Origin: an uncultured Anaerolineae bacterium | GTDB taxonomy: Bacteria; Chloroflexota; Anaerolineae; Anaerolineales; Villigracilaceae | Length of the DNA: 35,895 nucleotides | Assembly: GCA_903854805.1 (NCBI GenBank) | Contig: CAINXK010000507.1 | Coordinates: forward strand, 1-35,895 | Reading direction: 5' to 3' | Part shown: one piece after another, positions 14,661-22,147 of the stretch | How the letters are laid out: the number at the start of each line of letters is the position of its first letter | Position numbering within the stretch: the first letter of the stretch is position 1 | Program-made: the position numbers and the translations under genes | Notes under the pieces: generated by a model | The model's database searches: none | What the model was told of the DNA's origin: nothing | What the model saw: only the letters and a program-made list of their open reading frames with translations

Positions 14661-17006
14661 TTATTTTACAGGTTTTTGCTGCTTTTTTTGAACCCAGAAA
14701 AGCTTCCAGCGCAAAGCACGCCAGGCCTTAATTATCTGGCGCAATTCGGTCCGTTGTAGTGAAGTGGGACTGAACAAAACACGCAAATACTGGCTTATCA
14801 GCAAACTCAAATGCTCGTCAGTCTTCACAAAGAAAGTTTGCAAATCTTCCGAAAATTCAGTGGCAGTCTGCCCGGGAGGGGAAACACCTGTGATATGGCC
14901 AGCCTGACGATAAATGGAACGAACCATCCAACGCAATGCACGATCCGGAGACACCAAACCAAGCAGCCAGTCTTCGAGTAGAAAAAACAAACCCAACAGC
15001 AGAATTAAAAACGCTAACACAGCTAAGAACCAAAGGGCAATCGGCGGCATACTGTAAACAGAACGAATAATTCTATTCCACTGAAAAGTTGGAGAAACCT
15101 CGGACGGCGCCGACCCGATAACCCGGGCCGCACGAATGATCTCAGGCTGGCCAGCGGTTGGTTCAAATTCGACCCAACCGGTACCAGGAAAGTAAACTTC
15201 GACCCAGGCATGCGCATCAGCGGCGCTAACGATGTATTCAGCCGCCGTGGGATTATACGTTCCACTGGCATAACCCATCACCAACCGGGCGGGCAAACCC
15301 ACCGAACGCGCCATGACCACCATGGCAGTGGCATAGTAATCGCAATATCCTTTTTTAAGCTCAAATAAAAAATAGTCGGCCACATCCACTCCAGCAGGTG
15401 GCATACCGACCTCAAGCGTATATGGATAATTGGCTCGCAGATAACTCTCGATGGCGAGGGCTTCATCATAGGGGGTAGCCGCTGTGGAAGTCAAATTTCG
15501 GGTCAGCGCATAGATCCGTTCGGGCAGATCGGGGGGCAGCTGGGTGTATCGTTGCTGGATAAAATCAGGAGTTGCGCGACCTGCAGCTCGGAGTAGTTCT
15601 TCGCTCACCTGCGGGATAAATGACTCCACCTGGTAGCCAGGCACTGTATTGGTCGCCCCATACAAATCAGTGCCACGCAGCGGGTCAACAGCCTCAGGGT
15701 AGAACTGCCCCACAGGTGTTCGCCAAGCAGCTTTAAAAGCTGTACTGGATCTATATAAACTTCCACTCCAATACAGGCTGCCTTCATCGCCATGTTTTAG
15801 ATCAAAATCTTGTTTCAAAAGCTTGTAACCGTTCGGCACTTCAAAAAGCGGCTGACCGGCCGGGATATTCATGTTTTCCACCGGCGATGAAACCCAGCCA
15901 GTTCCGGTATAGACATCAAAGCTATAACTGCGCCAATAATGACGCGGGATGATTGTTTGCACATTTGTAACCGGCATGGATGACAATTCGCCGGTGCGAA
16001 CAGTGAAAACCACATCTCTGGACAGCTCCGGCCCGCTGCCCAACAAATGATGATTCGGCAGACCCGCTGGGCGCAGCGGGACAGAAACAGCTAGAGGAGG
16101 ACGCACTTGCTCCTGGCGGGCAGCTTCCAAGCCAAGCGACCGGGCTGCTTGATTTTCAGCCACAGCATGACGTCGAAAGGATTCCAGGATGTCTTTTGCC
16201 GAAATCAAAGGCAAGACCCAGCCCAGGGCTGCCAGCACCATGGTAAGCAGCGCCGCTGTCAACATTGTATTACTGATGATCAACTCAGCATAATCCAGGC
16301 GACTGACAAACCAACGCCGCAAATTAGCATCGAAACGCGAAAGACTCATCAAAGCCAGCATACTGGTAGTCATCAGCCAGAGCGGGGCAACATCACTGTT
16401 GGTATATTTGGTAATCGCAGTCATAACCACCAGACCAGGCAGCAACCCGGCAAGAACCCGGTTACGCCCAACTGCCCAACCTGCCCAAATTGCCAGCACC
16501 CAAAGCAGCATGCTCCAGACCAGAACACGCACAACCGGGTCGTTGATATCTGTTCCGCCAAACAAGCCTCTCAACCAGGCTTCAAGCCGAGTCCAAAGCA
16601 CCATGGATTGGACACCCAGACTATGGGTGACAGCCTGGATAGCGGCTAACGCACTCATATCCACCATCAGCTGGTTGGCATGCAGCAGATGCAAGAAGTT
16701 CTGCAACGCAAGCATGCCGAGCGAAACCAGCAATAACACAACAGCCGGACCAGATTGGGCCGTACGCCCCCAAAGCAGCAAGACACCCAACAATAACAAC
16801 CCCGCCAGAGACAACCAGGCCTTCAAGCGGGTCCGACCCAGGTACCAGCCCAAGAAAATCGCCGGAATAACGGCTGGCAGAAAAGCGCTTGTTTCAGCGC
16901 CGCGTACAACCTGGCCCAAACCGGCCACAAAAGCACTGAACGCCAGCAGTAGCAGAAATAGCTGAGCCGTAGTTTGGATCGATGCACGGCGCAAGACTGC
17001 CATCAT
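14661..17006 (-). CDS. TgpA-like membrane transglutaminase (DUF3488/transglutaminase/DUF4129 architecture)
   Basis: This 781-residue protein has an N-terminal block of about six to seven hydrophobic helices (residues ~10-270). A large extracytoplasmic region follows, then a transglutaminase-like core (~500-620), one helix (~650-675) and a C-terminal cytoplasmic DUF4129-like domain. The catalytic cysteine is C555 in 'GYCDYYATAMVVMAR' and the histidine is H599 in 'DAHAWVEVYFPGTGW'. The third residue, usually Asp in 'D-P-T', is Glu615 in 'FEPTAG', a variant I believe occurs in other members but cannot verify here. Family members are linked to DUF58 and MoxR ATPases; their physiological substrates are poorly defined. 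The ATG at 17006 overlaps the DUF58 stop by 4 nt, so the pair is an operon. Downstream, 147 nt separate it from the MFS gene. Confidence 0.92.
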   Translation of the reverse strand: MMAVLRRASIQTTAQLFLLLLAFSAFVAGLGQVVRGAETSAFLPAVIPAIFLGWYLGRTRLKAWLSLAGLLLLGVLLLWGRTAQSGPAVVLLLVSLGMLALQNFLHLLHANQLMVDMSALAAIQAVTHSLGVQSMVLWTRLEAWLRGLFGGTDINDPVVRVLVWSMLLWVLAIWAGWAVGRNRVLAGLLPGLVVMTAITKYTNSDVAPLWLMTTSMLALMSLSRFDANLRRWFVSRLDYAELIISNTMLTAALLTMVLAALGWVLPLISAKDILESFRRHAVAENQAARSLGLEAARQEQVRPPLAVSVPLRPAGLPNHHLLGSGPELSRDVVFTVRTGELSSMPVTNVQTIIPRHYWRSYSFDVYTGTGWVSSPVENMNIPAGQPLFEVPNGYKLLKQDFDLKHGDEGSLYWSGSLYRSSTAFKAAWRTPVGQFYPEAVDPLRGTDLYGATNTVPGYQVESFIPQVSEELLRAAGRATPDFIQQRYTQLPPDLPERIYALTRNLTSTAATPYDEALAIESYLRANYPYTLEVGMPPAGVDVADYFLFELKKGYCDYYATAMVVMARSVGLPARLVMGYASGTYNPTAAEYIVSAADAHAWVEVYFPGTGWVEFEPTAGQPEIIRAARVIGSAPSEVSPTFQWNRIIRSVYSMPPIALWFLAVLAFLILLLGLFFLLEDWLLGLVSPDRALRWMVRSIYRQAGHITGVSPPGQTATEFSEDLQTFFVKTDEHLSLLISQYLRVLFSPTSLQRTELRQIIKAWRALRWKLFWVQKKQQKPVK

Positions 17007-18322
17007 GCCAGCTTACTCCAACCAGCGTCGACTGGTTTACGGATTGGAATGGCCTTACCAGTGGCGGATGTACGCCACTCCCAGTGCCCGCTCTGACCAG
17101 GATGGGCTTCAGGCCGGTCGAGCAAGTCTCGGGTGATGATATGACAGCTGATGCCCATGTGCTGCAGCTGAATTGCCAACCCGGATGCGCTAGTTGAACC
17201 ACCGAAAGAGGCCGGGTCAACCAGCAGTACGGTGGGAGTCACCGTCCCGCGCCATTGCAAGCCTGCCAGGGCATCAATCCAGACCGGCGTGACGTTGGCA
17301 GTAATAATCACCAGGCTGGAGTGCCGGCCAAAATGTTTTCCGCTGCGCTCCAGAAATTGTCCAAGATTCAAAACACCCGGACTCGCCAGGGCCAACGCGC
17401 GCAGGATTGCCCAGCGCTGGTCTTGATTGAAACTTGGGGGCAGCCAGCAGATTTGCGGGCTTACCCCGGGTTCTGCACGGATTTGGCCATTGATTGCCAG
17501 ACCAACAGCTTTACGACTGTGCAATCCATGGTCAGCAAGCGAAGCCGCCAGAATGACAGCATGCTCCTCAATAGAATCCTGCCCACTGCCCACCTGCGAA
17601 GCCGAATCAAGATCCAGTAATATCCACCAATCAGCCGCAGGCGTGCCATCCAGCAGCCGCACGAAGGTTTTATCGTGTTTGGCGGTAGTTGGCCAATGGA
17701 TCAGACGCAAAGCATCTCCGGGCTGATATTCACGCAGCCCTGCGGCACCAACACTTTGTTCCGGAGAGTGACTGCGAGGGCGACCATCACCCAAAAATCC
17801 GCCAGGAGTCACTTCGATAGGTGGCAACGGGATGACAGGAGGTAAGACGAGCAGGGTCTGACTTCCGGGATCATCGAGCCTGACGGTATAAATACCCAAA
17901 GGGTCGCCGCTCTGCAAGCTGGTGCCACCCAAGATATAAAGACCACGCCGAGAACAGCGCCCATGGGTCATAAATTCGCTGGTGCTGTTAGCACCGACCA
18001 GGGTAGCCAAAGAAATATGGTAATCAGGCAGGTTGGAATAATCAACAATCTCCAACCAGGTAGCCGGGAAGTTTGAATCATTAAACAGCGTAAAACGCTC
18101 TTCCAATTCATCGCCAACCTGGGCCCAGCCATACCGCATTTCGCGGGTAAAATGCAAGCCGCGCGCCAGACCACGCGCCCACAACCAGCTTACCAGCCAG
18201 GCCCCACCCAGAATAACAATCAGTGTCTTCCAGGTCCGGGCTGGATCGATGATCTGCAAAATGAAAAGCACAATCACCAGAATTGGCAATATCCGAAAGT
18301 TCAAACGCAAACGGGCAGGCAT
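17003..18322 (-). CDS. DUF58 domain-containing protein
   Basis: This protein has about 439 residues. Two hydrophobic helices near the N-terminus ('RILPILVIVLFILQII', 'TLIVILGGAWLVSWLWA') are followed by a beta-rich part and the DUF58 core. The family hallmark is 'GLREYQPGDALRLIHWPTTA' with the following 'K-H-D-K'. 'DWWILLDLDSA' and a C-terminal 'LVIITANVTPVW' resemble strands of a von Willebrand A-like fold, as is known for this family. The frame extends upstream to 18385, but ATG 18322 is preferred because it places a normal membrane anchor at the N-terminus; the only ribosome site is a weak GAAAG. DUF58 proteins work with MoxR AAA+ ATPases and transglutaminases, but no MoxR gene is next to this pair. 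It is transcribed divergently from nrdR. Confidence 0.88.
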   Translation of the reverse strand: MPARLRLNFRILPILVIVLFILQIIDPARTWKTLIVILGGAWLVSWLWARGLARGLHFTREMRYGWAQVGDELEERFTLFNDSNFPATWLEIVDYSNLPDYHISLATLVGANSTSEFMTHGRCSRRGLYILGGTSLQSGDPLGIYTVRLDDPGSQTLLVLPPVIPLPPIEVTPGGFLGDGRPRSHSPEQSVGAAGLREYQPGDALRLIHWPTTAKHDKTFVRLLDGTPAADWWILLDLDSASQVGSGQDSIEEHAVILAASLADHGLHSRKAVGLAINGQIRAEPGVSPQICWLPPSFNQDQRWAILRALALASPGVLNLGQFLERSGKHFGRHSSLVIITANVTPVWIDALAGLQWRGTVTPTVLLVDPASFGGSTSASGLAIQLQHMGISCHIITRDLLDRPEAHPGQSGHWEWRTSATGKAIPIRKPVDAGWSKLA

Positions 18323-18428
18323 GCTTTCATTATATGTCAGATAAATGTGGTCGGAGTAGTGATGGCGGATGCGAACATGGGGCAAGTATCTGTGCCAATA
18401 TTTTAAGGTAAATCACCCGTCGGTACTC

Positions 18429-18457
18429 TTGTATTGCTCATGCAATTATGCTAAAAT
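18429..18457 (+). promoter_or_regulatory. Candidate promoter of nrdR (extended -10)
   Basis: TTGTAT (18429-18434) and TAAAAT (18452-18457) are spaced 17 nt apart. TG at 18449-18450 gives an extended -10 (TGCTAAAAT). It lies about 90 nt before the nrdR start in the divergent gap. The -35 is weak, while the -10 matches five of six consensus bases. Confidence 0.5.
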
Positions 18458-18466
18458 ATTTTTAAT
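18451..18466 (+). promoter_or_regulatory. AT-rich 16-bp motif shared with the nrdJ upstream region (copy 1)
   Basis: CTAAAATATTTTTAAT, containing the 10-bp palindrome AAAATATTTT, is repeated with one mismatch upstream of nrdJ (19026-19041). It overlaps the -10 of the proposed nrdR promoter. It could be an operator of NrdR, which binds palindromic AT-rich boxes, or simply a shared -10 region. It does not match the ACA...TGT ends of the classical NrdR box. Confidence 0.4.
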
Positions 18467-18467
18467 A

Positions 18468-18512
18468 CGCCACAGATAGGGGGAATGAAATTTACTTTTG
18501 CCATATCTGGCG
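18468..18512 (+). promoter_or_regulatory. Imperfect hairpin in the nrdR leader
   Basis: CGCC (18468-18471) and AGATA (18474-18478) pair with TATCT-GGCG (18504-18512), leaving a two-base AC bulge and a 25-nt loop. It lies between the proposed promoter and the nrdR start. The leader is too short for a cobalamin riboswitch, and I do not assign a class. Confidence 0.3.
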
Positions 18513-18543
18513 GCTACATTTGTTCTATATTTGAAGGAGGCTT

Positions 18544-18993
18544 ATGCGTTGCCCGTATTGCCAGCACCATGAATCTAAAGTGGTCGATACTACTCCCGAT
18601 AATCACGGCGGAATCCGCCGTCGCCGGGAGTGTTTGAGTTGCAGGCAGCGCTTCAGTTCTTACGAACGGCCAATTCTTTCGACACCTCTTTTAATTAAAC
18701 AGGATGGCACCCGCGAGGAATTCGATCGTGAAAAATTGGCGCGCGGCATCCGTATTTCCTGCGCCAAACGTCCTGTCTCAGCTGCAGATATTGAAAGGCT
18801 ACTTGGACAGGTGGAATCCGAGTTGCAAAAGATGGGCAAGGCTGAGGTTTCTTCGCGCATTGTGGGGGATATGGTTATTAATGGACTGAAGGAACTCGAT
18901 CATATCGCTTATATTCGCTATGCAATTGTCTACTTACGTCTCGACGATCTACATGCCCTGCGCAGCGAGATCGATCGACTGCTGGACGCGTAA
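18544..18993 (+). CDS. nrdR: Transcriptional repressor NrdR
   Basis: This 149-residue repressor of ribonucleotide reductase genes senses ATP/dATP. The N-terminal zinc ribbon has C3-P-Y-C6 and C30-L-S-C33 with the Arg-rich stretch 'GGIRRRRE' between them, the DNA-binding part. Residues ~46-136 are the ATP-cone ('LLIKQDGTREEFDREKLARG' through 'DHIAYIRYAIVYLRL'). Length and both domains match the family exactly. A very strong ribosome site, GAAGGAGG, ends 3 nt before the ATG. The class II reductase gene follows 62 nt downstream, the natural target of this repressor. Confidence 0.97.
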   Translation: MRCPYCQHHESKVVDTTPDNHGGIRRRRECLSCRQRFSSYERPILSTPLLIKQDGTREEFDREKLARGIRISCAKRPVSAADIERLLGQVESELQKMGKAEVSSRIVGDMVINGLKELDHIAYIRYAIVYLRLDDLHALRSEIDRLLDA

Positions 18994-19000
18994 TTTTCTT

Positions 19001-19009
19001 CCCCCCCCC
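19001..19009 (+). repeat. C9 homopolymer between nrdR and nrdJ
   Basis: Nine consecutive C residues lie in the 62-nt gap between the two genes, 47 nt before the nrdJ start. Such runs can vary in length by slippage. Here it is non-coding, so any effect would be on transcription or mRNA structure. Confidence 0.6.
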
Positions 19010-19025
19010 GCAATTATTCTTTATT

Positions 19026-19041
19026 CTAAAATATCTTTAAT
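19026..19041 (+). promoter_or_regulatory. AT-rich 16-bp motif shared with the nrdR upstream region (copy 2)
   Basis: CTAAAATATCTTTAAT differs from the copy at 18451-18466 by one base. A GCAATTAT element also precedes both copies (18442-18449 and 19010-19017), though at different spacing. It ends 14 nt before the nrdJ ATG, close to the CAGGAG ribosome site at 19043-19048. If TAAAAT (19027-19032) is a -10, the nrdJ leader would be very short; an operator role is equally possible. Confidence 0.4.
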
Positions 19042-19055
19042 TCAGGAGAGCATAT

Positions 19056-21680
19056 ATGGTTGCAAGTGAAGCTGTTTCCAAGCACGGTATCTTACCTACC
19101 CCTGCCTTGCCGGAAGATCTGCCCAAAATAAACCTTACAGAGAACGCCCGCCAGGTGCTTGTGCGCCGGTATGTACGGCGAGGCGATGATGGCAAGCCCG
19201 CCGAAAGCGTGGAAGAAATGTTCTGGCGGGTGGCATACCATGTCGCCAAGGTTGAACAAACCTGGGACAGTGACCCAATAGCACGCGCCCGTGAATTTTA
19301 CGTTCTGTTGACCGGTAAAAAGTTTTTTCCAAATTCACCAACCTTTACCGGCGCAGGAACGCCGCTTGGACAGCTGGCAGCCTGTTTTGTACTACCGATT
19401 ACCGATGACATGGGCCGCGACACAGCTGGAATTTTCCAGTCGCTGCGCGATGCGGCACTCATCCAGCAGACCGGTGGCGGAAACGGGTTTTCCTTTTCGC
19501 GCTTGCGCCCAAGAGGCGGGTTGGTCAAGTCATCTTCTGGGCAAGCCACCGGACCGGTAGGATTCCTACGCGTATATGACCACGCTTTTGGCGAGATTGC
19601 CCAAGGCGGTACGCGGCGAGGCGCCAATATGGGTGTTCTTCGTGTGGATCATCCGGATGTGGAGGATTTCATTTCTTCCAAGATCAGCGAAAACGCCATC
19701 ACCAATTTTAATATTTCTGTGGGTATCACGGATGATTTTATGCAAGCCGTCAAGGATGACAAGGACTGGGATTTGATCTTCCCGGATATTTCGTCTCCTG
19801 ATTACCGCGGTTTCCGAGGCACCATTGAACAGGCACGCGAGCATGGTATCGAAATGAAAGTTTACAAAACTGTGCGCGCACGCAATCTCTTCGATCAAAT
19901 CGTCAAACAGGCCCATCACAATGGCGAACCGGGTGTCTTGTTCCTGGATGCCGCCAATCGCCAGAACCCGGTCCCGCACCTCTATCCGCTGGAATCGACA
20001 AATCCATGTGGGGAACAGTGGCTTGGGCCCTATGAAAACTGCTGCCTGGGCTCGGTAAACCTGGCCCAACATTTGGGAGAAGATGAAAGTGTGGATTGGG
20101 AAGGTCTGCGCCAGAGCGTGGTGCTTTCGACCATCTTTTTGGATGATGTGGTCGAAGCAAATGCCTACGTGCCGGCTGTGCCCCAACTGAAAGAAGCTGC
20201 GCACCGCGCACGCCGAATTGGCCTGGGCATTATGGGTCTTGGCGATCTAATGTATCACGTAGGCGTACGCTACGGATCATCCGAAGGGCAGGAATTTGCC
20301 TCGCAGGTGATGGAATTTGTGCGCTACCATAGTATGCAGACCTCCATCGAAATGGCTGACGCACGGGGAGCTTTCCCGGCAATTACAGGCTCAATCTATG
20401 ATCCACAAAACCTGAAGTGGAGCGCACCCAAACCGCTGAGTCCTTACCGTGGTAACTGGCAGCGCCCCACGCTGGATTGGGGAACCATCACCAACGGTAT
20501 CAAAAAATACGGCATCCGCAATGCAGCTCAAACAACCGTGGCCCCCACCGGCACTATCGCCACCGTGGCAGGTTGTGAGGGCTATGGTTGCGAGCCAGTC
20601 TTCGCCCTGGCATATATCCGTCACGTCAATGACAATGGGCAGGACCTTAAATTAACCTATGGTTCCCCATCTTTTGAGAAAGCGCTTGAAAAAGCAGGCA
20701 TAGACAGCCTCTCCCGTCAGGAAATCTTTGAAGAAGTGATGAAACATGGCAACTGCCAAAATGTAGCAGCCGTGCCTGAAAATATCCGGCGCGTGTACGT
20801 GACCGCCGGGGATGTGAGTGCGGAAGAGCACGTCAGGATGGCAGGCGCTTTGCAGGCCTTTGTGGATAATTCGATTTCCAAAACGATCAACTTTCCAGAA
20901 GGCGCCACCGAAGAGGATGTGTCAAATGCATATATGCTGGCCTGGGAGTTGGGCGCAAAGGGCATCACGGTTTATGTGACCGGTTCACGGGATAAGGTGG
21001 TGCTGGAGACACACGCCACTGCAGACAAGAAACAGGCTGATGCCAAAGCCGAAAAGAGCCTGAGCCTATCCGTACCCCCGGAGCAAAAGGTGATCTGGCA
21101 TGATACCAAAAAACCACGCCCACGTACTCTGCATGGTACAACATACAATGTGGATACACCGCTGGGCAAGGCCTTTGTGACGGTCAATGCCAATGGTGGC
21201 GACCAACCTTTTGAAGTATTTGTAAACACTTCCAAAGCCGGGTCAGATACGGCTGCGGTTTCGGAGGCGATTGGGCGCCTGATTTCCTACGTGCTGCGCC
21301 TGGCTTCGCCGATCGCCCCGATCGATCGTCTGCGGGAGGTCGTCAGCCAGCTGACCGGCATTGGCGGCGGGCGCTCGCTGGGCTTCGGGCCGCACCGCGT
21401 GCGCTCTTTGCCCGATGGGGTTGGACAGGTACTGGATGAATACCTGCACGCACGCGAAGGTGAGCCCAAAGCCCACGAATTGGTCAGCACAAGCAGCCTG
21501 CTGATGCCAGCCAGTGAAAGCCCCACGCCGCCAAAGTCAAACGGCAACGGCCAGCACGAATTAGCCTTACAGCATGCGCATATGAAGATCGGTGATTTGT
21601 GCCCCGAATGTGGTGAAGCAGCCGTGGTGAATGAGGAAGGCTGTCGCAAGTGTTACGCCTGCGGATTCAGTGAGTGCTGA
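19056..21680 (+). CDS. nrdJ: Class II (adenosylcobalamin-dependent) ribonucleoside-diphosphate reductase
   Basis: This 874-residue, oxygen-independent reductase makes deoxyribonucleotides using B12. C110 in '[12 protein letters not shown]' is the first redox cysteine. '[18 protein letters not shown]' is the conserved barrel loop. C318 and E320 in '[20 protein letters not shown]' are the thiyl-radical cysteine and general acid/base. '[19 protein letters not shown]' holds the partner cysteine and phosphate loop. Residues ~685-800 are a TSCPD domain ('[20 protein letters not shown]', '[18 protein letters not shown]'). The C-terminus '[20 protein letters not shown]' plus 'CGFSEC' is a Cys-rich zinc/redox tail. 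No N-terminal ATP-cone is visible. The start is ATG 19056 with CAGGAG 7 nt upstream. It is preceded by its likely regulator nrdR and followed by a strong terminator. Confidence 0.97.
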   Translation: MVASEAVSKHGILPTPALPEDLPKINLTENARQVLVRRYVRRGDDGKPAESVEEMFWRVAYHVAKVEQTWDSDPIARAREFYVLLTGKKFFPNSPTFTGAGTPLGQLAACFVLPITDDMGRDTAGIFQSLRDAALIQQTGGGNGFSFSRLRPRGGLVKSSSGQATGPVGFLRVYDHAFGEIAQGGTRRGANMGVLRVDHPDVEDFISSKISENAITNFNISVGITDDFMQAVKDDKDWDLIFPDISSPDYRGFRGTIEQAREHGIEMKVYKTVRARNLFDQIVKQAHHNGEPGVLFLDAANRQNPVPHLYPLESTNPCGEQWLGPYENCCLGSVNLAQHLGEDESVDWEGLRQSVVLSTIFLDDVVEANAYVPAVPQLKEAAHRARRIGLGIMGLGDLMYHVGVRYGSSEGQEFASQVMEFVRYHSMQTSIEMADARGAFPAITGSIYDPQNLKWSAPKPLSPYRGNWQRPTLDWGTITNGIKKYGIRNAAQTTVAPTGTIATVAGCEGYGCEPVFALAYIRHVNDNGQDLKLTYGSPSFEKALEKAGIDSLSRQEIFEEVMKHGNCQNVAAVPENIRRVYVTAGDVSAEEHVRMAGALQAFVDNSISKTINFPEGATEEDVSNAYMLAWELGAKGITVYVTGSRDKVVLETHATADKKQADAKAEKSLSLSVPPEQKVIWHDTKKPRPRTLHGTTYNVDTPLGKAFVTVNANGGDQPFEVFVNTSKAGSDTAAVSEAIGRLISYVLRLASPIAPIDRLREVVSQLTGIGGGRSLGFGPHRVRSLPDGVGQVLDEYLHAREGEPKAHELVSTSSLLMPASESPTPPKSNGNGQHELALQHAHMKIGDLCPECGEAAVVNEEGCRKCYACGFSEC

Positions 21681-21731
21681 TCCAATTGTCGGGACTAACG
21701 AACGCAGGCATTGAGATTAAATAGCTCTGCG

Positions 21732-21766
21732 GGTGCGGATGGAAATGTTCTCCATCCGCACCTATT
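21732..21766 (+). terminator. Intrinsic terminator of nrdJ
   Basis: GGTGCGGATGGA (21732-21743) pairs perfectly with TCCATCCGCACC (21751-21762) across a 7-nt loop, followed by TATTT. It lies 51 nt after the nrdJ stop. The stem is long and GC-rich; the U-tract is short. Confidence 0.75.
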
Positions 21767-21916
21767 TAACACCAATAATATTTACCGAAATCCCTGTAAA
21801 AAACAGCTTAGCGCAAAAATAACCACCTGTGAGGTAAACCCAACCCGGATTGAGCCGTTGATAAGAAAGGATCTGGAAATTCCGGACAGTTTGCGAATCT
21901 GTGAAGCATGTTTTAT

Positions 21917-22017
21917 GCTACAATAATTGAACGTAAGTATTCCACCAGTTTTTCCCCCACAATATCAAAGAATCAGCCGCCATCGTGAGGACAGAACGAT
22001 GCTGGCTGATTCTTTTT
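21917..22017 (+). ncRNA. Candidate short non-coding RNA with its own promoter and terminator
   Basis: TGCTACAAT (21916-21924 region, extended -10 TG-n-TACAAT) could start transcription near 21931. About 90 nt later a compound hairpin ends in a T-run: AAAGAATCAGCC (21967-21978) pairs with GGCTGATTCTTT (22004-22015), and CATCGT (21981-21986) pairs with ACGATG within it, followed by TT. The product would be a ~85-nt RNA with no open frame of note. The -35 is not convincing. The alternative is that the hairpin is only a second terminator or part of the kinase leader. There is no family match I can name. Confidence 0.3.
21967..22017 (+). terminator. Long compound hairpin followed by T-run
   Basis: There are two stacked perfect stems. 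The outer stem is 12 bp (21967-21978 with 22004-22015). The inner stem is 6 bp (21981-21986 with 21996-22001). They are separated by a 2x2 internal loop, with a 9-nt apical loop. The outer right arm ends in TTTTT (22013-22017), so this is a credible intrinsic terminator on the plus strand. Confidence 0.65.
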
Positions 22018-22042
22018 ATCACTTTACAGGTAGTTTTCCCAT

Positions 22043-22075
22043 ATCTTTGGTCCGCACCAGTTCCGATCCAAAGAT
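22043..22075 (+). promoter_or_regulatory. Hairpin in the leader of the sensor kinase gene
   Basis: ATCTTTGG (22043-22050) pairs perfectly with CCAAAGAT (22068-22075) around a 17-nt loop, 72 nt before the kinase ATG. No T-run follows. It may be a leader structure; no known riboswitch class is recognised. Confidence 0.35.
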
Positions 22076-22147
22076 TAATAGTTCAGGCTCGCCATAACCG
22101 CCACACTTCGTGGAATAAGTCTTCTGGGAAACAACTGGTCGCCGAAA

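Larger units (their letters stand above)
21681..22147. other. 467-bp gap between nrdJ and the sensor kinase gene
   Basis: No convincing gene is present. The gap contains, in order, the nrdJ terminator hairpin (21732-21762), an AT-rich stretch with an extended -10-like sequence (21919-21924), a long compound hairpin ending in a T-run (21967-22017), a hairpin in the kinase leader (22043-22075) and a small one (22101-22113). An apparent 71-codon frame starting at TTG 21711 crosses the nrdJ terminator and has no ribosome site or recognisable content. Confidence 0.7.

Noticed and set aside
16107..16965. Two overlapping plus-strand frames of 180 and 188 codons
   Set aside because: They lie wholly antisense to the transglutaminase gene, have low-complexity Ser/Thr/Asn/Pro/Arg-rich translations and no ribosome sites; they are shadows of the real gene.
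18386..18543. Possible cobalamin riboswitch upstream of nrdR/nrdJ
   Set aside because: A B12-dependent reductase made this worth checking, but the leader is too short and I cannot find the conserved B12-box core; only a simple imperfect hairpin is present.
19566..20204. 212-codon minus-strand frame inside nrdJ
   Set aside because: Antisense to a strongly conserved part of nrdJ; no ribosome site or known motif.
21711..21926. 71-codon plus-strand frame in the nrdJ-kinase gap
   Set aside because: It begins at a TTG without a ribosome site, reads through the nrdJ terminator hairpin and shows no domain.
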